Assembly (NCBI GenBank): GCA_905193085.1 | Contig: CAJJNI010000069.1 | Location: 1-10,949 of the forward strand | DNA length: 10,949 bases | Reading direction: 5' to 3' | Origin: an uncultured Lachnospiraceae bacterium | GTDB taxonomy: Bacteria; Bacillota; Clostridia; Lachnospirales; Lachnospiraceae | Shown: positions 1 to 6,531 of the stretch, in pieces | How the letters are laid out: each line of letters begins with the position of its first letter | How positions within the stretch are numbered: the first letter of the stretch is position 1 | Program-made: the position numbers and the translations under genes | Notes under the pieces: generated by a model | Database searches by the model: none | The model's input: the letters and a program-made list of their open reading frames with translations, nothing else | Told to the model about the DNA's origin: nothing

Positions 1-1
1 G

Positions 2-193
2 GTTGCCAGTGTTTATAACATTAGTGGCAGTCAGGTATTATTAAAGAAAATATTAGAGGAAAAAGAAATCCACATGTTGGGTGAACATATGTGCGAAAGC
101 CAGTTTAAAATATTTGCTTTTGGACATCCAAATAAAAAGGATATTACAAAGTCGGTTGAGTGGGTAGAAGAAATAATTAAGTCTTATAAGTAA
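2..193 (+). CDS. Flavodoxin-like protein, C-terminal fragment (cut by the window edge)
   Basis: An open frame enters from the left edge and stops at TAA 191-193, leaving 63 visible codons. The fragment contains a GEHMC motif, then a GHPNKKDI stretch, then an amphipathic helix ending at the stop. In flavodoxin-family proteins of Clostridia (including EFR1-type flavodoxin/ferredoxin proteins) a 'C-x-G-x-F ... G-H/R-P-x-x-x-D' block followed by a final helix forms the end of the FMN-binding domain, and this fragment fits that pattern. Those proteins are cytoplasmic electron carriers or flavin reductases. The N-terminal part, with the phosphate-binding loop, lies outside the window, so cofactor binding cannot be judged. 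It lies 84 nt upstream of the moxR start on the same strand. No hairpin terminator is evident between them, but no functional link is implied. The family call rests on the tail only and could be another small flavoprotein. Confidence 0.55.
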   Translation, partial: VASVYNISGSQVLLKKILEEKEIHMLGEHMCESQFKIFAFGHPNKKDITKSVEWVEEIIKSYK

Positions 194-210
194 AGGAGAA
201 TTGTGTACTT

Positions 211-216
211 TATAAT
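211..216 (+). promoter_or_regulatory. Weak candidate promoter (-10 only) upstream of the moxR operon
   Basis: A perfect TATAAT lies in the 84-nt gap between the flavodoxin-like gene and moxR, 61 nt before the chosen start. I see no good -35 element at 16-18 nt spacing, so this may be chance in AT-rich DNA. It sits inside a short AGAATT...AATTCT inverted repeat (about 197-220). Confidence 0.3.
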
Positions 217-264
217 TCTGAAACAAAAAATACGAAAAAACAATATTAACTAATATGATGAAGT

Positions 265-269
265 GGGAG
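265..269 (+). promoter_or_regulatory. Ribosome binding site that fixes the moxR start at 278
   Basis: GGGAG lies 8 nt before ATG 278. It favours that ATG over the in-frame GTG at 263, which would lie on top of this site and has no purine-rich sequence at the proper distance. Confidence 0.7.
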
Positions 270-277
270 AAATTAAA

Positions 278-1315
278 ATGCAGATTGAAAATGTAAAAAA
301 GATTGCAGATGAGATTATAAATGAAGTAGACAAAATTGTTGTTGGGAAAAATGAAATTATTGAGCTGATGCTTACAGCAATGCTCAGTGGTGGACATGTT
401 TTGCTGGAAGATGTTCCGGGAACAGGCAAGACTACTATGGCAAAGACACTCTCAAAGGTTATTAGCGGAAAATTCCAGAGAATACAGTTTACACCGGATT
501 TACTTCCGTCTGATATAATGGGGCTTAATTATTTTAATCAGAAAGAACAGGAGTTTGTTTTTAAGGCGGGTCCGGTATTTTGTAATTTACTTCTTGCAGA
601 TGAGATAAACCGCGCAACACCAAGAACACAGTCAAGTCTTCTTGAATGTATGGAAGAAAAACAGATAACAATTGATGGCGAAACGAGGATGCTTGATAAA
701 TTTTTCAGGGTAATTGCGACGGAAAATCCGATTGAGACGGTTGGAACATTTCAGCTTCCAGAGGCACTGTTAGACAGATTTGCAATGAAAATAAAGGTTG
801 GTTATCCGTCAAATGAAGATGAACTTCTCATTGCAAAGAGAATGAGTAATGGCGGTCAGACAGAAGAGGTAAAAACAGTCTGCGGACTTGATGATTTAAT
901 TGAAATGCAGAAAGCTGCAGATGGCGTATTTGTGCATGATGTTGTTATAGAATATATTGTTTCAATTATAACTGCAACAAGAGATGAAAATAAATTTATT
1001 CTTGGGGCAAGTCCGAGAAGCAGTGTTATTCTGACTAAATGTGCAAAAGCATATGCAGCTATTAAAGGCAGAGAGTATGTAACGCCCGAAGATGTGAAAT
1101 ACCTCGCAAAATATGTTCTTGGTCATCGTATAATACCTGTTGAAAAATTTGGCACAAAATTAAGTAACACATGGTACATAGACAGGATTTTAGAGGAAGT
1201 GCAGGCACCGGTAGAAAATTTCAGCGGCTGTCAGGGGGAAGAATATGTATATCATATTTATTTTTGCAATAGCATACGCATTTATGGCATTTCAGAAAAA
1301 GATTTATTCCAATAA
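278..1315 (+). CDS. MoxR-family AAA+ ATPase
   Basis: This is a 345-residue cytoplasmic ATPase of the MoxR class. MoxR proteins act as chaperone-like remodellers and usually work with DUF58 or VWA partners encoded next door. Visible motifs are Walker A EDVPGTGKT (residues 44-52, K51), Walker B LLLADE (104-109, D108/E109), sensor 1 ATEN (N150), the LLDRF motif (164-168) and sensor 2 ASPRSS (244-249, R247). The C-terminal lid helices follow to about residue 312. ATG 278 is chosen because GGGAG lies 8 nt upstream. Oddly, the last 24 codons run 71 nt into the DUF58 gene. The family usually ends near 310-330 residues, soon after the last lid helix, so residues from about 318 look like an out-of-frame addition. 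The MoxR identity is secure. The substrate is unknown. Confidence 0.95.
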   Translation: MQIENVKKIADEIINEVDKIVVGKNEIIELMLTAMLSGGHVLLEDVPGTGKTTMAKTLSKVISGKFQRIQFTPDLLPSDIMGLNYFNQKEQEFVFKAGPVFCNLLLADEINRATPRTQSSLLECMEEKQITIDGETRMLDKFFRVIATENPIETVGTFQLPEALLDRFAMKIKVGYPSNEDELLIAKRMSNGGQTEEVKTVCGLDDLIEMQKAADGVFVHDVVIEYIVSIITATRDENKFILGASPRSSVILTKCAKAYAAIKGREYVTPEDVKYLAKYVLGHRIIPVEKFGTKLSNTWYIDRILEEVQAPVENFSGCQGEEYVYHIYFCNSIRIYGISEKDLFQ

Positions 1316-2414
1316 CTGGAACAGAGATTTATATGTAAATGTTGCGTTCGAGAAAAATCAGGTAACGGAAGGAGAAGACACAGTTATTGTTGAGAGTGTA
1401 ATTAATAACAAGTGGCTTCCACTTCCTTTTCTCTTTATTAATTTTAAGCTCGAAAACAGTTTTAAAACTGCAAACATGGAACGTGTTTCAGCAGATGATA
1501 AGTTTACCCGTAATGACTTAATAAATGTTCTGATGAAGCAGTCGGTTAAGAAAAAAATAAAGATTGTATGCAGCAGGAGAGGGTGTTATTCAATCGACAG
1601 CTTTTCGATAAAAGCATATAATCTTTTCCTTAATGAGAAATTTATAGAGGATTATTCGGGAAAAAGCATGCTCACAGTATATCCCGGAACAGTTGATGTA
1701 AGAAGATTTGAGGAGCTGTTAAAAAGAATAGATGGCAATCTGAAAAATAATGATTCATTTTATGATGACTGTTTTCTTATAAGAGGGTGCAGAGAATATC
1801 AGCCTTATGATGAGATGAAATATATTAACTGGAAAGCTACCGCAAAAACAGGAGATTTAAAGGTTAATGTTTTTGACAAAATTTCAAACAGCAATGTATT
1901 TATATATGTAAATTTAGAGAGCCTTCAGGTTTTTGCTGACAATGAGGTGTTAGAAGAGAGCATAAGGCTTGCAAAATCATTTGCGATAGTTTTGTCAGAT
2001 TATGGAATGAAAAGCTGTGTGATAACTAATGGAAAGCCGCAGAAATCTAATGCTTATGTGACAGTCAGAAAATCAGATACTGGTCCGGCATATTTAAACC
2101 GTGTAGACGAGGCTCTGGCATCAATTGATTTAAGAAAATCAATAAGCAGTAAAACTGATGCGGTAGATGAGACATTTTCAGAGCATTATTGTAATGAGAT
2201 TTTAGAAAACGCAGACAAAGGTTTTATTATCCTTATATCGAACAGTCACGAGAAAAATCTTTGCAGTTGTATGAGAGAATTAAAAAGACACAGGAATCCG
2301 TTTATATGGATTACACCCGTTGCAAGTGAAACTGAATTTGAGAATTTTAACACAATTGAAGGCAATGAATATGCATGGCGCCTTAAATATGAAGGGGCAG
2401 AGGAGATGATTTAA
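1245..2414 (+). CDS. DUF58 domain-containing membrane-anchored protein
   Basis: This 389-residue protein starts with a single hydrophobic segment (residues 1-17), followed by a beta-rich region (about 25-150). The DUF58 signature (about 173-210) follows: LIRGCREYQPYDEMKYINWK then a TGDLKV segment. A VWA-like C-terminal half (about 215-380) completes it. DUF58 proteins are the standard partners of MoxR ATPases. Two features are unusual. Most members carry two N-terminal transmembrane helices, but only one is visible here. The family's 'Y-x-x-G-D' is YQPYD, and the strand that would carry a MIDAS DxSxS reads IYVNLES, so metal binding is probably lost. AGGGGGAA (1233-1240) precedes ATG 1245 by 4 nt, lying inside the end of moxR, which points to translational coupling. 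The family call is secure. The role, probably envelope-related, is inferred. Confidence 0.92.
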   Translation: MYIIFIFAIAYAFMAFQKKIYSNNWNRDLYVNVAFEKNQVTEGEDTVIVESVINNKWLPLPFLFINFKLENSFKTANMERVSADDKFTRNDLINVLMKQSVKKKIKIVCSRRGCYSIDSFSIKAYNLFLNEKFIEDYSGKSMLTVYPGTVDVRRFEELLKRIDGNLKNNDSFYDDCFLIRGCREYQPYDEMKYINWKATAKTGDLKVNVFDKISNSNVFIYVNLESLQVFADNEVLEESIRLAKSFAIVLSDYGMKSCVITNGKPQKSNAYVTVRKSDTGPAYLNRVDEALASIDLRKSISSKTDAVDETFSEHYCNEILENADKGFIILISNSHEKNLCSCMRELKRHRNPFIWITPVASETEFENFNTIEGNEYAWRLKYEGAEEMI

Positions 2415-3748
2415 TGCTTACGGCTGATAAGATACTAAGGGATATGATAGATGTCATAAATGTAATAATTAAAGGTATTGTAATGTATTTCCTTGCAATA
2501 ATGTTTAATTTCTGGGGCTATCAGGGCGGTGGCGGAAACTTTAGCCCTTTTCGCTGTATGCTTATTTTTATATGTGCATTTGAAATCTTTTTGACAGAGA
2601 AGTTTTTTGAAAAATTAAAACAAAGTGAGAGTAAGAAGTTTTTACTGTCTGCATGCATATGCCTTGTTATAAATTTTATTATATCAAGGTGTATCGGTGC
2701 GGGTAAAAATGCATTTTTTATTATAAGTATGTTTCCGTTTGCGGAGAATATCGTATGCAGATATAAACTGCGAAATCATGCTGAGTTTACACAGACAATG
2801 AGAAATTTTAGCTGCCGCCTGTCTGAAAAATATGGAATTGCACTGTGTCTGATTGCATTATTTACAATTATAGAATCAGATTATCCAAGTGCAGATTATC
2901 CGGTTTCTACAGACAGATGCACTATATTTTTTTATGTCTGTTTTGTAATATATTTATCTCTTATCGTATTGCTGAAATATGTAAAAATGCAGTATACAGA
3001 ATCAAGAAACTATTATGGCAGCAATATGGATTTTTTAAAAAGACAGTTAAGGACAGACTCTATTGTGCTTATATTTTGTATAGTAATATTTTTGCCGGCA
3101 GTGTTTATAGTGCAGAATACAATTTTTGTGCCACTTTGCATGCTTATAATCAGAATATGTTTTGGATTGTCCGGTGCGGGTATTTCTGTGATTTCTGACA
3201 AAGTAATGGAGAATCTGCTTGCGTTGTTTTCAATGACTGAAAAGGCACAGGTAACAGCTGAAAATGAAGTCACCGGAGTAATGATAAGACAGGGAATGGA
3301 TTTCAGTCCTGTTATGTTAATTATAATAGTCTGTGCGATAGCACTTGTGGCTGTGTTTGTAATGGGTCTTTTAAAATTATATAAGATAAAAGGTGTTAGT
3401 TTCACAAGTGAAGAGGAAGAAGCAGCGTTTGTAGAAGAGGAAGAACTTAAAACTTTCGAGGTGCAGGAAATAATTACGGTTAAGTATAATTTTCCGCACA
3501 ATAATTATGGTACAATAAGAAAATATTATTATAAATATATGAATAATAAAATTAAAAAATCAAGACTTAAGGAGGCTTTAAGCAGTACACCGACAGAGCT
3601 TGAAGAAAAATTTACAGAGCATGATGATAAAGCGGCAGTCAGGAAATTAACAGAAAAATACGAAAGAGTAAGATATTCAAACGATGATGCAGATGCCAAT
3701 GAAGTAAATGAGGCAAAGAGACTGTACAGAAAATTAATCAAGAAATAA
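2414..3748 (+). CDS. Multi-pass membrane protein with a DUF4129-like cytoplasmic tail
   Basis: This is a 444-residue integral membrane protein and the third member of the moxR operon. Hydrophobic stretches lie near residues 18-35, 46-62, 75-92, 98-112, 140-154, 170-190, 215-258 and 298-320. An acidic linker (TSEEEEAAFVEEEE, 331-344) comes next, then a soluble tail. The tail carries a YYYKYMNNKIKK helix, a 'STPTELEEKF' segment, and a final 'YERVRYS ... A-x-x-L-Y-R-K-L' motif (416-441). That pattern matches DUF4129, which ends the transglutaminase-like TgpA proteins found with MoxR and DUF58. No transglutaminase core with Cys/His/Asp is visible, so this is a reduced or divergent version. The ATG at 2414 overlaps the DUF58 stop as TAATG, with AGGAG at 2401-2405. 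Function is unknown. The membrane topology is secure, the DUF4129 assignment less so. Confidence 0.75.
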   Translation: MLTADKILRDMIDVINVIIKGIVMYFLAIMFNFWGYQGGGGNFSPFRCMLIFICAFEIFLTEKFFEKLKQSESKKFLLSACICLVINFIISRCIGAGKNAFFIISMFPFAENIVCRYKLRNHAEFTQTMRNFSCRLSEKYGIALCLIALFTIIESDYPSADYPVSTDRCTIFFYVCFVIYLSLIVLLKYVKMQYTESRNYYGSNMDFLKRQLRTDSIVLIFCIVIFLPAVFIVQNTIFVPLCMLIIRICFGLSGAGISVISDKVMENLLALFSMTEKAQVTAENEVTGVMIRQGMDFSPVMLIIIVCAIALVAVFVMGLLKLYKIKGVSFTSEEEEAAFVEEEELKTFEVQEIITVKYNFPHNNYGTIRKYYYKYMNNKIKKSRLKEALSSTPTELEEKFTEHDDKAAVRKLTEKYERVRYSNDDADANEVNEAKRLYRKLIKK

Positions 3749-3808
3749 TCCCACGATATGCGAATATCGGGTAGGAGTGTGGGAGTGCGTAGCACGGAAC
3801 AATCCGTA
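3749..3808. other. Structured GC-rich intergenic element (candidate ncRNA or dispersed palindromic repeat)
   Basis: This block begins right after the stop of the third operon gene and is about 53% G+C by hand count, well above its flanks. It holds consecutive inverted repeats: CGATAT-GCGA-ATATCG (3754-3769, a 6-bp stem with a GNRA-type loop), an enclosing TCCCA/TGGGA pair (3749-3753 with 3780-3784), GTGC-GTA-GCAC (3785-3795) and ACGGA-ACAA-TCCGT (3794-3807). The last two share two bases and may be alternatives. No U-tract follows, so it is not a standard terminator. It could be an mRNA 3' structure, a small RNA, or a REP-like repeat copied elsewhere in the genome. Confidence 0.55.
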
Positions 3809-3866
3809 GGTATCATAATAATAATACATTACATTTCACACCATAAAAACAGCAGTTCACGAATAC

Positions 3867-3897
3867 TTCATAAATTCTGGTAATTTTTTTGTATAAT
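3867..3897 (+). promoter_or_regulatory. Candidate sigma-A-type promoter of the CAP-dockerin gene
   Basis: A perfect TATAAT (3892-3897) follows a run of seven T's. The best -35 candidate is TTCATA (3867-3872), a weak match at a long 19-nt spacing. Transcription would start near 3904, giving a leader of about 65 nt before ATG 3969. The leader contains the short palindrome at 3917-3928. Confidence 0.5.
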
Positions 3898-3916
3898 ATG
3901 TACAAGGTGTTAAACT

Positions 3917-3928
3917 GTACGAGCGTAC
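3917..3928. repeat. 12-bp palindrome in the leader of the CAP-dockerin gene
   Basis: GTACG-AG-CGTAC is a 5-bp perfect inverted repeat, 13 nt or so after the predicted transcription start. It could be an operator or a very small hairpin in the leader. No protein family is suggested by the sequence. Confidence 0.35.
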
Positions 3929-3954
3929 TTAGTTGACATTCTTAATCCAGGAAG

Positions 3955-3960
3955 AGGAGG
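3955..3960 (+). promoter_or_regulatory. Ribosome binding site that fixes the CAP-dockerin start at 3969
   Basis: A perfect AGGAGG lies 8 nt before ATG 3969. It rules out the longer in-frame TTG at 3933, which would put a hydrophilic extension before the signal peptide. A second in-frame ATG at 3975 is 14 nt away and less likely. Confidence 0.8.
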
Positions 3961-3968
3961 TATGGCAT

Positions 3969-5693
3969 ATGAATATGAAGAAAAAAATATGCAAAGTGTT
4001 AGTTTTTATGATGGTGCTTGGAAGTATAGGCAGTGTAAATTTATCAAGTGTAGCCTATGCTGAAAAGGGAGATTTAGGTGAAGGTTATGACCTTACTCTT
4101 ATTGACAGAGAATATAATTCTGTCGAAGGAGATGTTGTAAGTACTGAGTCGAAAGACATTGTTACTATTTTAATGTTTGGAAAAACGGATGGAACATGCG
4201 TGAACAGTACAAATATGATTAATTGGTTCTGTGAAAAGACCAACTGGATTAATGATGAAAGAATTCGTTTTGTTTTTGTTGATATTAACAAAGATACACC
4301 AAGTCATATGCTTTCATTAAGTAACAAGTATAATTGCAAAAATGCAAGATTTTGTTATTCATTAGATGATACAGCAATGGCTCAGGTATGGAAATATTCT
4401 GATACAATTCAGGGAGTATCAACCGGATTCCAGATTCCATTGACTGTTATTAAAGATGGAAATAACAAAGTTCAGTATGCATTTTATGGTTCTACAACAC
4501 CAACACAGATAAAACCATATATTGAAGATTTAATAGGTGGAGAATTACTTACTGAAACAGGTGAACCTGCAGAGGATACCATAGATTTTGAAATTGAAGG
4601 TTCTTTTGATGAAGAAGAGGCAATGAAAGTCCTTGCGCTTGTAAATGAGAATCGTGTAAGTGCCGGTCTTCAGCCTGCAATACTTGATAAGACTCTGACT
4701 GAAAAAGCTATGCAAAGAGCAGCAGAATGTGCAGTAAATTATGGACATACAAGACCGGATGGATATGACTGGTATACAATACTTGACAGTTGGTATATGA
4801 ATGGCTGTGCAGAAAATGTTGCAATGTTATACACAGATGCACAGGCTGCAATGGAAGGCTGGATGAATTCCGAAGGACATAGAAATAACATTATGAATAA
4901 GTACTATACAAGTATTGGAATTGGTTGTTTTGAAAATAATGGGGTGCGTTATTGGGTACAGTTGTTCAGTACACATTCAGAGGAAGAGAAAACAGAGGCG
5001 CAAAATTATACAAAGAAAGTAACAGTAACTGCAAAGACTGGATATTATGGAAAATGTTATTTACTTTACAGTAACGGCATCACTGTAGGTAAAGAAACAA
5101 TTACAAAGTTAGAATTATCTAACAAAGGAAATATAAGGTATGGTTTTGTACCAACGCCTGATAATTTTTCATTTGAATCTGCAGATGAAAATATTGTAAC
5201 TGTTGATGAATCAGGAAATTTAACCGGAGTATCAGCAGGTGAGACAACTATAAGTATATTATATGGAGATAAAGTACTTGGAACTCAGAAGGTTACAGTT
5301 GAAGAAGATACAAGCAGTGAGCCATCTGAAACAGACAAGCCATCAGTCAGTGAACCGCCTGTAACAGATAAGCCATCAACAAGTGAGCCGCCTGTAACAG
5401 ATAAGCCATCAGTCAGCGAACCACCTGCAACAGATGACCCATCAACAAGTGAACCACCGGTTGATGATAAAAATATAGACGAAGAAACAGGTATAGAATA
5501 TGGTGATGCCGACATGAACGGTTCAATCACATTACAGGACGTGCAGATGGTATTAAAAGCTGCATTGGGAATCATTGAGGTTGATGAGGATACAACCAGA
5601 ATTATGAGCGGAGGAGAAGATAAGGTAACACTTCAGAATGCTCAGACAGTGTTAAAAATAGCTCTTAATATACAGACCGCTTTTTATGAGTAA
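3969..5693 (+). CDS. Secreted thioredoxin-like / CAP (SCP) / Big_2 / dockerin-like multidomain protein
   Basis: This 574-residue exported protein has a signal peptide at residues 1-31 (MNMKKK, hydrophobic core, cleavage after AYA). A thioredoxin-like domain (about 60-190) follows, where the usual CxxC is D74-G-T-C77, leaving one cysteine, and the 'IPLTV' strand carries the cis-proline position. A CAP/SCP domain spans about 214-335: MKVLALVNENR, H260, AENV with E282, and WMNSEGHRNNI with E302/H304, so the CAP cavity residues look intact. A Big_2 Ig-like domain (about 395-445) has VTVDESGNLTGVSAGETTI. A Ser/Pro/Thr linker of 11-residue repeats spans 450-501. A dockerin-like module (512-568) has a good first calcium loop and a degenerate second one. 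CAP proteins are secreted and have varied roles. No wall anchor (LPXTG) is present, so attachment may go through the dockerin. It lies 104 nt upstream of the response regulator, with no clear terminator between. Confidence 0.9.
   Translation: MNMKKKICKVLVFMMVLGSIGSVNLSSVAYAEKGDLGEGYDLTLIDREYNSVEGDVVSTESKDIVTILMFGKTDGTCVNSTNMINWFCEKTNWINDERIRFVFVDINKDTPSHMLSLSNKYNCKNARFCYSLDDTAMAQVWKYSDTIQGVSTGFQIPLTVIKDGNNKVQYAFYGSTTPTQIKPYIEDLIGGELLTETGEPAEDTIDFEIEGSFDEEEAMKVLALVNENRVSAGLQPAILDKTLTEKAMQRAAECAVNYGHTRPDGYDWYTILDSWYMNGCAENVAMLYTDAQAAMEGWMNSEGHRNNIMNKYYTSIGIGCFENNGVRYWVQLFSTHSEEEKTEAQNYTKKVTVTAKTGYYGKCYLLYSNGITVGKETITKLELSNKGNIRYGFVPTPDNFSFESADENIVTVDESGNLTGVSAGETTISILYGDKVLGTQKVTVEEDTSSEPSETDKPSVSEPPVTDKPSTSEPPVTDKPSVSEPPATDDPSTSEPPVDDKNIDEETGIEYGDADMNGSITLQDVQMVLKAALGIIEVDEDTTRIMSGGEDKVTLQNAQTVLKIALNIQTAFYE
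5316..5471 (+). repeat. 33-bp tandem repeat encoding the Ser/Pro/Thr linker
   Basis: There are four full copies and one partial copy of an 11-residue unit of the form SEPPVTDKPS(V/T). V and T alternate at the last position: units 1 and 3 end in V, units 2 and 4 in T. The copies are also similar at the DNA level, so the array can expand or shrink by slippage or recombination. It forms the flexible arm between the Big_2 domain and the dockerin-like module. Confidence 0.9.
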
Positions 5694-5724
5694 GTGTTAA
5701 TTTAAGTTTACAGAGTAAGTGTGT

Positions 5725-5752
5725 GTTGACGACCGCTTTTCTGTCGGTTGAA
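5725..5752 (+). promoter_or_regulatory. Candidate LytTR-type direct repeat upstream of the response regulator
   Basis: GTTGAC (5725-5730) and GTTGAA (5747-5752) lie 22 nt apart, two helical turns. This is the spacing known for AgrA/LytTR regulators, which bind two short direct repeats with a conserved GTT core on one face of DNA. The downstream copy overlaps the -35 element. An inverted repeat ACCG...CGGT (5732-5748) sits between the copies. The match to the published consensus is only partial. Confidence 0.35.
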
Positions 5753-5776
5753 AATGGCAAAAATTAGATATATAAT
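5748..5776 (+). promoter_or_regulatory. Sigma-A-type promoter of the two-component operon
   Basis: TTGAAA (5748-5753), 17 nt, TATAAT (5771-5776) is a near-consensus promoter at ideal spacing. It ends 21 nt before the response regulator start, which leaves a leader of about 15 nt holding AGGAGG (5786-5791). Confidence 0.75.
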
Positions 5777-5797
5777 AAAACAGACAGGAGGATTTAT

Positions 5798-6511
5798 ATG
5801 ATACGGATTGCTGTTTGTGATGATAATTCTGATTTTTTGAAAATTGCTGTTTCTATGATAGAAAAGTGGTCAGAACAAAGAAGTATAGCAACACAGATTT
5901 TTTGCTTTGATAATGGAGATGATTTGATTGCAAAAAATTCTGTGTTGCGTATGGATATTATTATTTTAGACATAATTATGCCATTATTAAATGGTATGCA
6001 GGCCGCCAGGGAAATTCGGCAGAATGATACGGTGGTAAAGATTATATTTTTAACTTCATCGCCGGAATTTGCGTTGGAATCGTATGATGTTAAAGCACAG
6101 GGATATCTTTTAAAACCAGTAGATTGTGATAAATTAAACAATTTATTAGATGACTGCAGCAGACATTTTGAGGTAGAACCTAAGAATCTTGTATTGAAGA
6201 CAGATTTTGGCTATCAGAAAATTTATTATCGTGATATTGAATATGTTGAGGCGCAGAACAAAAATGTTATATTTCATATGCGAAGTGGCAAGATAGTTAA
6301 ATCAAAAGAACCATTGTATTCTTTTGAAAGTAAATTGAATGACAGCGAAGGATTTTTTAAATGTCATCGCAGTTATATAGTTTACATACCTAATGTTGAC
6401 AATTTTAATATGTCTGAGATTAATACGAAATCCGGTGAACGTGTGCCTATTGCCAGAGGTTATGGAAAGACCTTTCAGGAAGCTTATTTTACTTATATGT
6501 TTCAGAGTTGA
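5798..6511 (+). CDS. LytTR-family response regulator (AgrA/VirR-like)
   Basis: This 237-residue cytoplasmic transcription factor has an N-terminal receiver domain (residues 1-120) with the acidic pair D8/D9, phosphoacceptor D58 in IIILDIIMP, T86 in FLTSS and K106 in LLKPVD, all intact. A LytTR DNA-binding domain (about 130-234) follows, with the hallmark FFKCHRSYIVYIPNV (186-200) and a conserved GYGKTF near the end. LytTR regulators bind paired direct repeats and often control secreted factors, bacteriocins or quorum-sensing genes. AGGAGG lies 6 nt before ATG 5798. The histidine kinase follows after 20 nt, so the pair forms an operon. The sequence just upstream has a candidate LytTR repeat, so autoregulation is plausible. 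The regulated genes are unknown. The secreted CAP-dockerin gene directly upstream is one candidate by position. Confidence 0.95.
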   Translation: MIRIAVCDDNSDFLKIAVSMIEKWSEQRSIATQIFCFDNGDDLIAKNSVLRMDIIILDIIMPLLNGMQAAREIRQNDTVVKIIFLTSSPEFALESYDVKAQGYLLKPVDCDKLNNLLDDCSRHFEVEPKNLVLKTDFGYQKIYYRDIEYVEAQNKNVIFHMRSGKIVKSKEPLYSFESKLNDSEGFFKCHRSYIVYIPNVDNFNMSEINTKSGERVPIARGYGKTFQEAYFTYMFQS

Positions 6512-6531
6512 GAAAGGGGGATAAGGCATAA

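Noticed and set aside
263..277. GTG at 263 as the moxR start
   Set aside because: The GTG overlaps the GGGAG ribosome binding site that correctly serves ATG 278, and has no site of its own. MoxR proteins normally begin close to the helix that starts after 278.
53..397. Long minus-strand open frame at the left end
   Set aside because: It spans the end of one gene and the start of another on the other strand. Its product is Phe/Asn/Tyr-rich, as expected from the complement of AT-rich coding DNA.
3013..3501. 162-codon minus-strand open frame
   Set aside because: It lies wholly inside the membrane protein gene, has no ribosome binding site of note, and its Ser/Ile/Thr-rich product is the antisense of hydrophobic and acidic codons.
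3933..3938. Perfect TTGACA as a -35 element, and the same TTG as a start codon for the CAP gene
   Set aside because: A -10 at 17-nt spacing would fall on the ribosome binding site, leaving no leader. As a start codon it would place extra polar residues before a clear signal peptide, and the AGGAGG serves ATG 3969.
5285..5575. Minus-strand open frame with Gly-Ser-Leu repeats
   Set aside because: It is the complement of the 33-bp linker repeats in the CAP-dockerin gene. The repeat pattern is inherited from them.
5754..5801. 15-codon open frame ending on the response regulator start (possible signal or leader peptide)
   Set aside because: It begins upstream of the TATAAT at 5771-5776, so the predicted transcript would not include its start, and it has no ribosome binding site.
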